60,000 nt of DNA from Adiantum capillus-veneris. Its lineage: Eukaryota > Streptophyta > Polypodiopsida > Polypodiales > Pteridaceae. How positions within the stretch are numbered: position 1 is the first letter of the stretch; each line of letters begins with the position of its first letter. Below, one piece after another: positions 21,906 to 33,464 of this stretch. The translations under genes were made by a program, and so were the position numbers. The notes below the pieces were generated by a model, which was given only the letters and a program-made list of their open reading frames with translations, was not told the DNA's origin and ran no database searches. Where the stretch lies: the NCBI GenBank assembly GCA_014529385.2, contig CM043948.1, positions 25,990,268-26,050,267 of the forward strand, written 5' to 3'.

Positions 21906-23059
21906 ATGTGACCAATGGACTAGACAGGACATAAAAACATAAAAAATGTACTACCTGTTTTACACCACATTAGGGTAAGGTTGAGTAACAAAGTACTGAC
22001 AAATTGGTATTGAACGAAAAGCACCTCGACTCACGTGAGTAGCTGCATATCTCAATGTGAAATGATCGCAATAGCAATTTTGTTTAATACAAGTATTGGC
22101 AAAATGTAAGAGAATGCAAGTAATTAAAAGCGCAATGCCTTCTTTCAAACAATAAATGGTAATCAAGTTGATAAGTAAGCCAGATGTGTTGAATTGATCT
22201 AATGTTGTTGTTCTCTGTTTACTCTCTGTAAATCATTTTACTCTGGATGATGTATTGCATCTGAAATATGTACCAGTCTGTGCGTGGGGAAAGAAAGACA
22301 AGTAGGAGAGAGCTATAATTAGTAAAATTCATTTACAATGATGAGCCTCGGATTAATTAGAAAGTGAGATGGAATCAATGTATTGTAGATTGTTTTGGTA
22401 ATTTGAATAAATGGAGCAGCCTCTTGAGATCGCAAACTGTTACCTCTAAAGTTCTTAATACCGTAAAATAATACAAAATAAAAAATATAAAAATTGTTTA
22501 AAGAGCATTGACTAGTGTTTAGTCATGATATCATGAGCTTACATCATGCAAAGGTCCTATTATAAACAATAGATTGATCCAACAAATAAAGAAGACAACA
22601 CGAAATTAATTTGACCTTAGCTGCTCTATCAGACATTTCCAGTTAGGTGTGTTTGTGTGGTCACAAGTAATGGCCATGGATAGTGTACCAGAAACGCAAT
22701 CAAGATAGATGGGTCACACTATCAGCTTGCTCAAAATAGCATAGTGAGAATTAATAAGTATATTTTACTAGATATATGAGAAACAACTACATGATTACTA
22801 ATAACCTATATAAACATAATACTTATCTAAGTTCGAACCAATAACATCAAATATATAAAACTGTACACAATCATTCTCTTTTTCTATATATTGTGTTTTA
22901 ATGGGTTTTTTATAATTATTATGTAAAAAATAATAATAATAAATTCAATTGTTTGATTATGATACTAATATAATTTATAACTGTAAAACAGAAAACACTA
23001 TTGATTGCAATTACCAAAACGCAATGGGGGGTTGAAGAGAGAGGGAGAAATGAATTGTT

Positions 23060-23400
23060 ATAGTGATTGTCTTCAAAACACCAAAACTTCTTATGAGACC
23101 AATCGGCTAGAATCGTTGTGGATCCAATTTAATATCCAGATACAAAAATAAAATGAAGTAAAGGGAAAGATTGTTAAGAGAAAAATGTTGTCCGAAAAAG
23201 TATTGCACAGGTGGTCGAAGAGCTTCAGCAGTGTGTACTTCTGCCATTGTCGTGGGGGGGTCAGATGCAGTAGATGAGGGGGAGAGCGAGAAATGAAATG
23301 AAATAAAATGTTAATTAAACGCCTTCAAAGGCCAAAATTACATATGATACAATCTCGATGGAGCTAATTACAATATCTGGGTATCAAAATAAAATGAAGT
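23060..23400. repeat. Two copies of a GA-associated dispersed repeat
   Basis: Both copies follow a GA-rich run and share the order CTTCAAA..CCAAAA..T, TATGA.AC..AATC, then a CAGATAC/TGGGTATC word and AAAATAAAATGAAGT. Two further relatives are at 54810-54925 and 55087-55140, the latter being the 3' end of the LINE. Confidence 0.6.
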
Positions 23401-25708
23401 GAAGTGTGAAACTAAAGCAAAAGCCTAAAATCTGCATGCAAAAATCATCATCAGCATTGTTGTGAATGACCGATGGTGCTCCACCGTGGGTGGTGTCGCA
23501 AAAATTATTACAACGGTTGTTGAAGAGCTGTGTCAATGTTCGCTGCTACAAGTAGGCGTACTCTATCGTTAAGCCTGCTTCTCCATCCCCGCAACCCTTC
23601 CTCTCACTCTCACCGTGTGATCTTATGTGGCACTATTACACCGACCACCAAAGGCGGCTCTAGTACTAGCATCCTGTGCACATGTCGACAACTTGTGGAA
23701 GTTGCAGGTTGTCAGATCCAAGAATGACACACCATGTATGCGTGCTTCCACCAGCTCGTGCAACACCTTGCTTCCCCCATCGGGTGTCTCCACCTGCCTC
23801 CAAGCGTTCTAGGAAACCCCTTTGCTTGCCAGAGGGGATCTTCCCCTATTGATCTAACTATGAAACATTAAAATAGATTCCTACTGGCGAGTATTAAAAC
23901 TAAAATTTGAGGAGAAAAATACAGGTGCATGTCTGGTTAGTGAGCGGATGGCCCATGCTGGTTGCGAGCAACTGAGTGACACAAAAAAAAAATTGCTGCT
24001 ATCTTGCATGCGCCCACAAAACTTGAGGTTGCAGTTGGTGCAGGCTGAATTTAAAAGGGCTTCTTGACTCAATTCTCATGGAGGTGGGCAGTGGGAGTTC
24101 TGTGGTGGGCGGCCGACGGTTGATCCGAGAGAGAAGAGAGACCCTCGCAGATGATTTTCGTGGCTACATGGAGGTGAGAAGGAGAGAGAAATCTGCTTAT
24201 GCGGGGGTGTGTGTGTGTGTGTGTGTGTGGAGGTTTACAAACACTTTGGAGTGTGCATGCAACGGAAAACAGTGAGAGGAGTGGTAGCTGATGGCAGCTT
24301 GTGTGTGGGCGTCAGTTGACGGCCAGTGAGAGACACAGAAAGAGAGAAAAAGATTGGGTGGTTGCTACAATTCATGCGCGGTCAGCCACAGATGAGGGAG
24401 AGAGAGAGAGAGAGTTGGTGGACTGCAGAGGGGAATGGCCCACGGCTTCTTTTGGGCGGCGGGTGTGTGAGTGAGATAGAGCTCAAAATTCTAGTGGTTG
24501 GCAGAGATTGACAGCCGAGTGGAACCGCCATGAAAGAGATAGAGGTAGGGAGAGTGATCGATCAATTGGCTTGGTGAAGAGAGAGAGAGAAAGTATGCGC
24601 AGTTGTTGGCAGAAAGTGACGATAAAAAAAATATTAATAGTAAATAGCGGCACCATGCAAAGCACAGCGAAAAGGTGTACTGGGCGCCGCCGAGCAACCA
24701 GAGAGAGAGACTTGTGGGTGTGTAGCTGTCTGTGGACGAGTAAGGGAGAGAGAGTAGGCAGCCACCCTCTGCATGGTACGGGCAACAACGAGAGAGAGAG
24801 AGTTGCGATTGTAGAGAGAGATAGAGAGAGTGACTGCTGTGGTTGGTGTCGCATAAGCTGTCGGGCCTGCAGTTGCATCTTCATGTGCCTCTGATGCCGC
24901 TATTGCCATCCATCAGGCCTACTGTCCTGCAAGGTTGCTGCCCCTAGGATGCTACTGATTCCGCTCAGGCTTAGGCTTTGATCGCCGATCTGGTTCTACT
25001 ATTTGGAGTTGCTTTACACAATTAAGAGTCAAGCTCAATAGTCTTGGGGGTGTTCTCCATGGTGCTCCACTAAGTTTCCTTGTGGATGGTAATCACTACC
25101 TTGTTGACAACGGTAATCACTACCTTGATGGTAGTAATCTTCTACATGTATCCCGACATCCCCTTGTGTATAGTTGAGCTTGAGATTAACACTCGGCAGA
25201 TAGTTCTGTGAGCTCTCTCAACATGGATTATATACAATATTAAAAATTTATGTTCTTCTTCTGCTTCTTCTAGCGGTACATACAATAAAATCATATTTCC
25301 TATTTTGCCATGATCATATCGGGCTCCCTTGCACTCATCTAATTCGCTTCACTCTCACAAAGGGTTTATCCTCGTTACTCTAAATCAAAGCCTCAAACTA
25401 ATCACCATGCCATGCAACTACATATGCACTCTAATGCTTAAAATATCTTGATTCAAACTATCCTATTCGTATCGCTTTTCGTCATCGCAATTTGATAAAG
25501 GATTATCCTTAATGTACCCAAATCAAAGATTTCTCCAAAATATGTCAATCAAGATAAAATCAAATGAAGCTAATTAGAGTTGTATAATTGCACTTATCTG
25601 TGGTGATTGACTGCAAAGATCTACATTTCCAGAAAGCAAATTGTGCACCTCACTTGGATACCAAATTTGTAACTTCGATGATTGGTTGTTACTGAGAGAG
25701 TAACCATA

Positions 25709-25721
25709 GCTCTGATACCAC
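25709..25721 (-). promoter_or_regulatory. E5 primer-binding site (initiator tRNA-Met)
   Basis: Minus strand TGGTATCAGAGCT, one base inside the LTR end. This 12-mer is the standard copia-type site and sets the orientation of E5. Confidence 0.85.
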
Positions 25722-26149
25722 TGCTACAGCCGGAGGCGCGGAGAGCCGTGGCAACCATCCTTGCACATAATCAAGCTACACGCGAGCAGAGAGAGACAGA
25801 GAGGGAGGTAGAGCGAGAGAGCACATGCAGGCGCACCTCCTAGAGCGGAGTGCTACGCCGGCACGGCGAGAGAGAAGAGGGAAGAGGAGAGAAGAACAAC
25901 GCAAGCACTGGGTGCAATCTCCCCCCGTGCAAGAGTGACCATTTCCCTCTTGTACGTATTTAATTTATAGATTCTTGAATGGTCAAAGTGAGTACAAACT
26001 GGCCGGCCGGTCATAAATGGCCAAAGCTCATAAAGAGCACTTGAATAATAAAATGTACATAAAATATGATATCCTTTTGCAATAGCTTAGCTCGGTCAAG
26101 CCTTTTCCACCTGTCACAGTTTCAATAAATAATAAGATATCAATTCCAT

Positions 26150-26152
<3 letters not shown>
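25722..26152 (-). repeat. E5 5' LTR
   Basis: About 431 bp, partner of 20814-21236, with a few extra bases (CAGTTT near 26117). Its outer end CCATAAC merges into the CT array at 26153. Confidence 0.85.
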
Positions 26153-26190
<38 letters not shown>

Positions 26191-26859
26191 CTTAGATGCG
26201 CAAAGGCGGGAGGGGATAGAGATCGAGGCAAAAGCAGGGGGCTAAGGCAGACTCTATAGAGGAGCACGTCGAGGGAGGACGAGAGAGATGAGCAAGCAAA
26301 GGGGACTGAGGAGACATGGGCGAACGGGGGGGGGGGGGGAGACGTGAAATTTTTTTGGGGGTTGGGGGAGACAATATTGGAGCAGCATCTCTGAAGAGAT
26401 TGCATTTCAAGAGTATTTGATTGTAACGTTTACAAAATGATGTTCACATTTAAAAATGTGTTGAAAAAAAACCTTTAATGATCATCTTTATGTGTTGTTT
26501 GCTAAAAAAGTTCTCCAATAGTGTTGTACTATATATTGAGGAAACAAATTGTCACAACCAAGCAAGACTACGACTACTATTGGCTCTACCCACACTTATA
26601 AAGGCGAATCTTAGAAGATGCGGTCTCTACTCTTTCTCGTACATTGCATTCCCACGCACTCTCCTGAGACGCTTGTTCTTGCCAACTCACCCCTTTCGCC
26701 ACTGCCCCGTGTGCGGGTACAGCTCTTTCTTTTCAGGAGAACTTTGCCCTCTCCAGGCTTCCTTGGTTCAACTCCTAACCTTCATAGCTCATCACCACAT
26801 TCTTCCACCACCCTCGAATCACAAACAGATCCTCCTACCTGACCTGCAGACAAACGAAT

Positions 26860-26891
<32 letters not shown>

Positions 26892-27205
26892 CGCAAAGAG
26901 AGAGGGAGAGAGACCACATCTTGGACGGATTTGATCATGCAGACAAGCAAACGAGAGAATTTGTGTGTGTGTGTGTGTGGGAGAGAGAGAGAGAGAGAGA
27001 GAGCCACCCTAGTTCCTTCTGGCAGCCTGATCTACAACCCCATGCTTCTTGCTTCTGCTCACGAGATCTCTGTCTCTCTCTCCGCTAGCGTCTGCCTTCA
27101 CGAACATAGCTGGCAGCCATCCTTCCCTTTTCCTCTCTTGAACAGTGTTTGCCAAAGCCTCAATCGCCCTCACTGCCCCAACTCATAATAGATGTCACGA
27201 TGCTT

Positions 27206-27259
<54 letters not shown>

Positions 27260-27340
27260 CATCTACTTTCAGTGCCTTCACTAATACATCTGGCATCTCT
27301 CTCTCTCTCTCTCCCTTCTCTCTCTCTGTCTCTCTCCTCC
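26153..27340. other. Microsatellite-bearing intergenic DNA
   Basis: CT at 26153-26188, a G12 run near 26328, GA tracts at about 26867-26890 and 26980-27002, and CT at 27208-27257. The phrase GTTCTCCAATAGTGTTGTAC at 26510 reappears in the 152-bp tandem repeat at 28050. No gene seen. Confidence 0.55.
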
Positions 27341-27790
27341 AGGTGCCCCCTCTACAGAATATCTCTCTCCCTTCCCATGCTCACATTCCCAACATAAATT
27401 TTCAAAATGCCCTTCAAATTTTCCAAAATTCCCAAAATACCCCTTGTTATGAAATTAAATTTCTCCACATAAAAAATAGCTTTTCGTAAGAAGACTGATT
27501 GTCTATCAATACAAGATGCTAAATCTAGGCTTAGCCTTTTTTGCGAGGTAATTTGCAACAAATTACATGCTAAGCGCGCAAAAACGGATCTAATTTGCAA
27601 CAAATTACATGCTAAGCGTGCAAAAACGGATCTCAATTGTCAAAAAGGAATAAAGATTGGAAATTCCCAAAATACCGCTCACACTTCAAAAATTCCCAAA
27701 ATATCTCTGATATTTTGTCAAAAATTCCCAAAATGCCCTTCAAATTTTCCAAAATTCCCAAAACACCAGAGTAAACATCTCAACGGATTA
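27341..27790. repeat. Duplicated AAATTCCCAAAAT and TTGCAACAAATTACATGC blocks
   Basis: AATGCCCTTCAAATTTTCCA plus AAATTCCCAAAA occurs at about 27408 and 27734. TAATTTGCAACAAATTACAT plus GCTAAGC occurs at about 27550 and 27592. Several shorter AAATTCCCAAAATA phrases lie between. No coding content. Confidence 0.65.
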
Positions 27791-27966
27791 AAAACATGTT
27801 TACTCTCGAAAGATTAAAAACCTTTCATTCAAGCTCATATGAGCATTTTTTTAAAAAGCTCTTTGTTAAAAATGCAAAGTGTGCGCTTTCCTTTTCCTTT
27901 TCTGCAAAGGCCAAGGGATCTTTGTAGATTCCCCTTAATGGGACACTTTGGCAAACCTATTTTTTT

Positions 27967-28360
27967 AGCTACTGATAAAGAAAACCCAATAAGTTTTTGA
28001 TTCCCTCTCGAGATGCTCTCGCCCCCACCCGCCATCGCTTCCATCTTGCGTCTAAGTTCTCCAATAGTGTTGTACTATATATCGAGGAAAGAAATTGTCA
28101 CAACCAAGCAAGACTTCTAGCTACTGATAAAGAAAACCCAATAATTTTTTGATTCCCTCCCAAGATGCTCTCGCCCCCACCTGCCATCGCCTCCATCTTG
28201 TGTCTAAGTTCTCCAATAGTGTTGCACTATATATTGAGGAAAGAAATTGTCACAACCAAGCAAGACTTCTAGCTACTGATAAAGAAAACCCAATAATTTT
28301 TTGATTCCCTCCCAAGATGCTCTCGCCCCCACCTGCCATCGCCTCCATCCTGCGTCTAAG
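27967..28360. repeat. 152-bp tandem repeat, about 2.6 copies
   Basis: Units start AGCTACTGATAAAGAAAACC at 27967, 28119 and 28271, exactly 152 bp apart. The third stops near 28360. Each contains CAAGATGCTCTCGCCCCCAC and GTTCTCCAATAGTGTTG. The first unit differs at more sites than the second and third, implying a recent second duplication. Confidence 0.85.
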
Positions 28361-28494
28361 TGCTCTCAGCTGTCTGCAGCTCATCGCAACAGCAACCCTC
28401 TCGGTATCAGCTGGCTCGTAGCCTCCATGCCGTCCAGACTCCATCAGACCTTGCGTGAGCCTACGCAGACTCCATCAGACCTTGCGTGAGCCGC

Positions 28495-28558
28495 GTAGGA
28501 GTGCAGGTATTTATAGATAGCAGGTCGTCGGCAAGCGACCGCCCACCGCCTTTGCATG

Positions 28559-28603
<45 letters not shown>

Positions 28604-28791
28604 CCATGTGGCCAAAACGTTCGCTCGCTTCGCTGCCACCTGCTGCCCCATATGACTACCCTCAGTCCCCTTCGGATTTCTTCGATGCATCATGCACTCA
28701 TTCCCCTTTTTCACAACTTTTAGGGTAGGAGTGCAGGTATTTATAGATAGCAGGAGGTCGGCAAGCGACCGCCCACCGTCTTCGCATGGCT

Positions 28792-28837
<46 letters not shown>

Positions 28838-29030
28838 CGAACCACGGGACCAAAACGTTCGCCTTGCTTCGCTGCCACTTGCTGCCCCATACGACTACCC
28901 TCACTCCCCTTCGGATTTCTTCGAAGCATCATGCACTCATTCCCCTTTTTCACGACTTTTAGGGTAGGAGTGCAGGTATTTATAGACAGCAGGAGGTCGG
29001 CAAGCGACCGCCCACTGCCTTCGCATGGCT

Positions 29031-29074
<44 letters not shown>

Positions 29075-29200
29075 TGAACTTGCACGGGACCAAAACGTTC
29101 GCCTCGCTTCGCTGCAACTTGCTGCCCCATACGACTACCCTCACTCCCCTTCGGATTTCTTGGAAGCATCATGCACTCATTCCCGTTTTTCACGACTTTC
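28495..29200. repeat. Three tandem units of about 235 bp, each with a GA microsatellite
   Basis: Units start GTAGGAGTGCAGGTATTTAT at about 28495, 28725 and 28964. Each has GGTCGGCAAGCGACCGCCCA (first copy one change), a GA tract of about 37-40 bp, ACCAAAACGTTCGC, and ends CATGCACTCATTCCC. Open frames across them are formed by the GA tract and are not genes. Confidence 0.85.
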
Positions 29201-29424
29201 CTAAAATCGTCAGTTTTATTTCAAAAAATCGTTGGTATATATTTGGATGAAACTATGGTTAAATAGTGCCTTTGGCAGCGCACACTCGAGGGGCACGTCA
29301 TGGTCGAGAGAGTGCACGAGAGACACCTAGAGAGCACCACCATCTGCTTTCCAATTCTGGTTCTACGGATGAAAGTGGGGTTAAATTTGGCAGAAGTGAT
29401 TAAGAAGGCTCTAGCTGCTGCTCT

Positions 29425-30408
29425 ATGCCAAACAGCGTGCACATGGACGTGAGGGCATCGATAGCTTCCCCAGCAGCAGCAGCAAGCAAATCAGTATTCT
29501 CATCTAAGCGGTCTCTTCTCTGCTCTCGTTACCCATCTTCAAACATGCCTCTTTCTCGTGCAGCACGCGCTCCCTCCCTTGTAGCTCTCCGCCATGTTCG
29601 AATATTCTCTCAGCAGGGTCCTGCCACCGGCATGCCTGGCGCTTGGTCTGCCGCCGATCGTCGCGACTACGGCAGCGATGTAAATTTCTGATTTCATATA
29701 GTGCTTGAGCATTTCACTGGCAGTTGCTTTGAATGCCTGCAAACCGCTAAATTTTCTTAGCTTAATGGTCTCTCACCGAGTGTCTTTTCCTGCTTTTAGC
29801 GCGCTGATGATGCCAAAGAAGCAGCTGCTGAAACCAAAGAAGCCTCCAAAGAGAAAACGGAAGAGGCCCGAAAACGTGCAGAAAGCCTCGCAGAAGAGAC
29901 CAAGCAAAAAGGGGAGACTGCAAAGGAAAAAACCAAGCAGAAGATGATTGAAGTCCAGGACAGTGCCGAGGACGTGACAGAAGAGGCGAAGCGCAAGGCG
30001 CAGGAAACGAAGGAATCTGCCAAAGAGAGAGCTGAGCACGGGAAAGAGAAGGCGAAGGGCATGGTGGAAAAGGCGGAGGAGACAAGGGATGGCGTGAATG
30101 ACAAGGCAGGCGATGCGAAAGAGAGAGCAAAGCAAACAGCACAGCAAGCAAAGGAGAAGGTGGGGGAGACCGCAGAGAGCGGGAAGGAGGGAGCATATGA
30201 GGCAAAGGAGAAGGTGAAGGGGGCAGCCGCGGAGGGGGCGGATAGGACGAAAGGGGTGGTGGCGGAGAGCATGGAGAGAGTACAAGAGCTCGGGCAGGCA
30301 GCGAAAGAGAAGCTGCAAGACAAGTTGGGAGGGGTGGCACAGAAGGCCAAAGAGGCTCTTGGGGCCACAAGGGACACTCCCGATGATGGGGATCACAATA
30401 AACGTTAG
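29425..30408 (+). CDS. Group 3 LEA protein (LEA_4 type), probably mitochondrial
   Basis: Two exons, 29425-29679 and 29800-30408, with a 120-bp GTAAAT...TTTTAG intron in phase 0, give 287 residues. Exon 1 is a likely organelle presequence: Ser/Ala/Arg-rich, few acids, with RHVRIFSQQG resembling a mitochondrial cleavage site. A start at the ATG 29443 is also possible. Exon 2 is about 200 residues of amphipathic 11-mers of the type TAQQAKEKVGE, AKEKVKGAAAE and TEEAKRKAQE, rich in Ala, Lys and Glu and lacking Cys and Trp, as in group 3 LEA proteins, which become helical on drying and protect membranes and enzymes of the mitochondrial matrix. The frame is intact. The large minus-strand open frames over it are mirror artefacts. 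Confidence 0.9.
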
Positions 30409-30563
30409 TTCAGATTTGGTAGAACATTTAATGTTTAATTACATCCTGCAACGCAATCTCTTTTTCCCTTGTTTAAAAGTTTCTTTCCCTTTTCAGGTTT
30501 TAAAATCATGCATATTTTTGGGGGTTTTGGTTATGTTAGATTAGCTCTCCACAATTGTGGAAA

Positions 30564-30569
30564 AATAAA
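30564..30569 (+). terminator. Likely poly(A) signal of the LEA gene
   Basis: AATAAA about 155 bp after the stop codon, in AT-rich DNA. No other AATAAA was seen closer to the stop. Confidence 0.5.
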
Positions 30570-30806
30570 ATATTGTTTTCCCAGCAGTTGTTAATTCTTC
30601 AACAATGATTTCCTTTGAAAGTTGGCCATTTTGGCGAACTTGATTATGGTTTTATAGCTTTTTACATATCTATATGAGAGTGTTTTGGAAGTTTCATTAT
30701 ACTATTTAACTTATATTTGAATAATGAAACATCATTTCTATTTTATATATTGGATCAATACCTATTCTATATTCTTTCCACGATACTAATTGACAAAGGG
30801 GGCGGG

Positions 30807-30937
30807 TAAGGGGATCGACCGCGAAGGAGTGCGGCTATAATCTCGAGGTAGGTGGGCCTACTTAAAAAATGGGACCCACGACCTCACGTCCCAATGCTTT
30901 TTGAAGCATGGGTTAACCACTTCGCCCACCCGCGCAC
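30807..30937 (-). repeat. Possible tRNA-derived SINE
   Basis: The minus strand begins GCGCGGGTGGGCGAAGTGGT TAACCC, with a D-arm-like GGG...CCC stem and a box-A-like GGCGAAGTGG. Next is ATGC, a seven-base loop TTCAAAA (anticodon CAA, Leu) and GCAT. Then comes GTCGTGGGTCCC, a T-arm-like stretch whose loop (box B) appears deleted. The unrelated body continues to a GTCGATCCCC near 30814. No tail or target duplication was established. Confidence 0.35.
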
Positions 30938-30959
30938 GTTTGAAAGCATAGCCATTTTA

Positions 30960-32421
30960 TCTAATGTTATAAACGCAAAACCGGGACTTCCCTAGGACTA
31001 AACCTGGATGGGCCCCCTGGCCGGGTTTAGTTTTAACAAGCGATCTACGATGCAGATCGCCTTGACGGTTGCGTGTGGACTTCCCGTCCATTGATCCCTC
31101 GCCCCCCCCCCCTTTAAATGTTCCGTGTCACTTAGTCATGAGGTTATTCTTTACTTTAAAGGGAGATGACATTTTATTTGCCTCGGCTCAAACATATGCG
31201 AGTTTCACCATCGCTTTCAAACCCAATGTTTGGTTGGCACCTCGGGGAGGGCATACAGCGAACATATTTGTAGCTATCACTTGGGTTCAACAGTAGAAAG
31301 ATAATTCTAAATTTTCCACTTCCGATTTACAAAGGGGTAACTTTTGAGAAAAAACTTGGATATTGAAATAGGAAAAGGGCGTGTTAAAATCTCAATTCAT
31401 AGATAAGGGATTTTCAGAATACCCCTTGAACACACATGATATACTTTTCCATATAGTGAACACAAGCTTGTGCCACCCGCTTACGGTGGGTCTCGCGCTC
31501 TTACCAATGAACATATTGCAATATGTCAATGGTTGTTGTAGAATGGCCCAAAATAATCTATCCATGGCTAGCTAGCAAGACCACCGTTTGAAGCACCACA
31601 CTCGTGGAGGGCTAAGTAAGAAGTTGCCTTATGGTTAGAGAGCCCCAAGTTGCACTGGTGGAGGCTAAGTGAAAAGTTCCTTATGGTTGGAGAAGCCCAA
31701 GTTGAGCTCATTGGGATGTCAAGCTTCAAGGTGGGAGACGCTTGGCCGAGCGCATCCTCGTATAGGTAAATGGGTTGGTGGGCCACATGCTTGTAGGCGA
31801 ATGCAAAGATGATATGAAGGTAGTGGTTCAGAGGTACACCAAAATGGAGCAAGGCGCATGACCACCGAGAGTACACGACACAATTGGATCGTCGATCAAG
31901 ATTTGATAGAGGTGGGGAGGTGGCCAGGTAAATGTTAAACACTGTGCTAGAGCAACTCCTTGGTTTCTCAGGCGTCAAGATTCGATAGAGGTGGGGAGGT
32001 GAGCAGACAAACGTTCTAACATCGTAGAGAGAAAGAAAGAGGAACCCCCTTAGTTTTCAAGCATTGCACAGTTGCGTGCATTTTTATCTACGTGGCGTCG
32101 CAAATTAGCTTCTCCATAGTATAGTATAGATAACTTTCGTGAGAGAAACCTACTAAACACATTACGCTGGCGAGTAATATTGGGGTAGAGGATACAAAAA
32201 GGCATAGCCACCTGGCCATATAACGCACAAAAACAGTTGGAAGGCTAGATGCAAGGAGCTGATGTAACTACCCGGAGAAATGAGAATCCGAGAGAAACCG
32301 AGAGAAGGTAGGACTCTCTACCACCTGATGGCTTGCAGGTCCTCCTACTGGGTGCAAGTTGGTCTTACAATCGAGAGGCTTTGAGGTGACTCATGTGTCC
32401 TATCAGTGGCTTTAGGTCTAT

Positions 32422-32422
<1 letters not shown>
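30960..32422. other. Intergenic DNA without a recognised gene
   Basis: A direct repeat is visible at 31600-31700: CTAAGT.AGAAGTT.CCTTATGG plus TTGGAGAAGCCCAAGTTG or its variant, twice. AAGATT.GATAGAGGTGGGGAG occurs at about 31899 and 31978. The minus-strand open frame 31568-31978 spans these repeats and has no recognisable motif. Confidence 0.5.

Positions 32423-32488
<66 letters not shown>
32423..32488. repeat. CT microsatellite
   Basis: About 33 CT units in otherwise ordinary sequence. Confidence 0.95.
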
Positions 32489-32491
<3 letters not shown>

Positions 32492-32753
32492 GCGTCTTCA
32501 AAGGCATTCTTCTTTGCCTCATACTCGTATGCGATTTTGTCCTCACCTCCTGTAGGCCAAACCCCAACTCCATGCAGAATTGTGCTAGCCTCCACGTGCA
32601 TGGCTGAATCCAGTTCTCCATAACAGAGTAGTATAGTTGGCATGTAGTATATAGATTAGTTCTTTCAAGGATCGCAAGTGTCCATTATGCATTGGATATG
32701 TCGCTGGCAGCATATCCATTGTATATATCCCTCGAATCACCATGCTCTTTATG

Positions 32754-33464
32754 TGTCACGGGGACATGGCAACTGTTAACTATGTCACGAGGACGTGGCA
32801 ACTGCTAACTTTAGTAGTTGGTTTCTTTCCAATGGGTATTGTTTTATTTTTGAGGCCCTCTTCTTGAAGTAGCAAACGGTCGGACATTGTATGGCCAATG
32901 TGAACGGTAGTTTCACCCGCAGAGGGGAAGTGGTCGGCACTGGAATTCGTATAGTAAGAGGATGTCTAGGCTCATAGCAAGATCATATAGGTCCCCCCGT
33001 CGCACTTAGCAAGTTGGTCGATACTAGGAAGTGAACTCAATAAAGGCATAAAGTCAAGGTGGGACTACCTGCAGAAAATATCCGATAGTTGGGCCACATT
33101 GCACTTTTGGATGTGTTCCCAATGAGAATAGATGGGAAAATGACCAGTGGGAGCCCAACGGAAGCATCTCCTAAAAATTAGGGAACTGCTATTTTGGGCC
33201 GTAAAATGTTTTCGCGTCATTACCTTTAGAATGACAAGGGGAACATTTTATTACTCTACTGCAAAGTCAACTGATGCACCCGTTGAGAGATATTTAAGCA
33301 GGGAGCCCAATGCGGGGAAATTGCATGTATGAGTGTCAAGTGGCACTTTTTTGGCCAATTTACCAATTTTGAGAGAACAGAACTCGTAACTGACTTTTTG
33401 GAGCAGTTTTGGAGACTGATAACTGTGATTTTCAGTCGTTTCTCTCCATTTTGAGCTTCCCATG
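32754..33464 (+). repeat. E4 5' LTR, left piece, with a 29-bp start duplication
   Basis: The first 29 bp of the LTR occur twice: TGTCACGGGGACATGGCAAC plus 9 more bases at 32754-32782, and TGTCACGAGGACGTGGCAAC plus 9 more at 32783-32811. The 3' LTR has it once. Compared with 51854-52445 this piece also keeps about 90 bp (near 33295-33390, with ATATTTAAG) that the 3' LTR lacks. Confidence 0.85.

Larger units (their letters stand above)
21906..25721. other. E5 interior, no coding sequence recognised
   Basis: AT-rich to about 23000, then GA-rich between 24060 and 24860. Two copies of a dispersed repeat are at 23060-23165 and 23300-23400 (entered separately). Open frames here are GA-repeat translations or lack motifs. 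Confidence 0.5.
20814..26152 (-). mobile_element. Non-coding LTR retrotransposon E5 (minus strand)
   Basis: Direct repeats of about 425 bp lie at 20814-21236 and 25722-26152. Read on the minus strand the LTR starts TGTTATGGAATTGATATC and ends GGCTGTAGCA. Next to the 25722 copy, after one base, is TGGTATCAGAGC (complement of 25710-25720), the initiator-tRNA-Met binding site usual for copia-type elements. The inner edge of the other LTR is purine-rich in the minus sense. The 4.5-kb interior has no Gag, protease, RT or integrase that I can see, so it is a large LARD-like derivative moved in trans. It sits inside a CT array, so the target duplication (probably CTCTC) cannot be read with certainty; the outer base or two of the 25722 copy merges into the array. 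Confidence 0.8.

Noticed and set aside
29762-30396. Three overlapping minus-strand frames of about 200 codons
   Set aside because: They mirror the LEA exon. The plus strand has a splice-consistent frame with proper 11-mers, and the minus frames are Leu/Pro/Ser-rich artefacts of the Ala-Lys-Glu codons.
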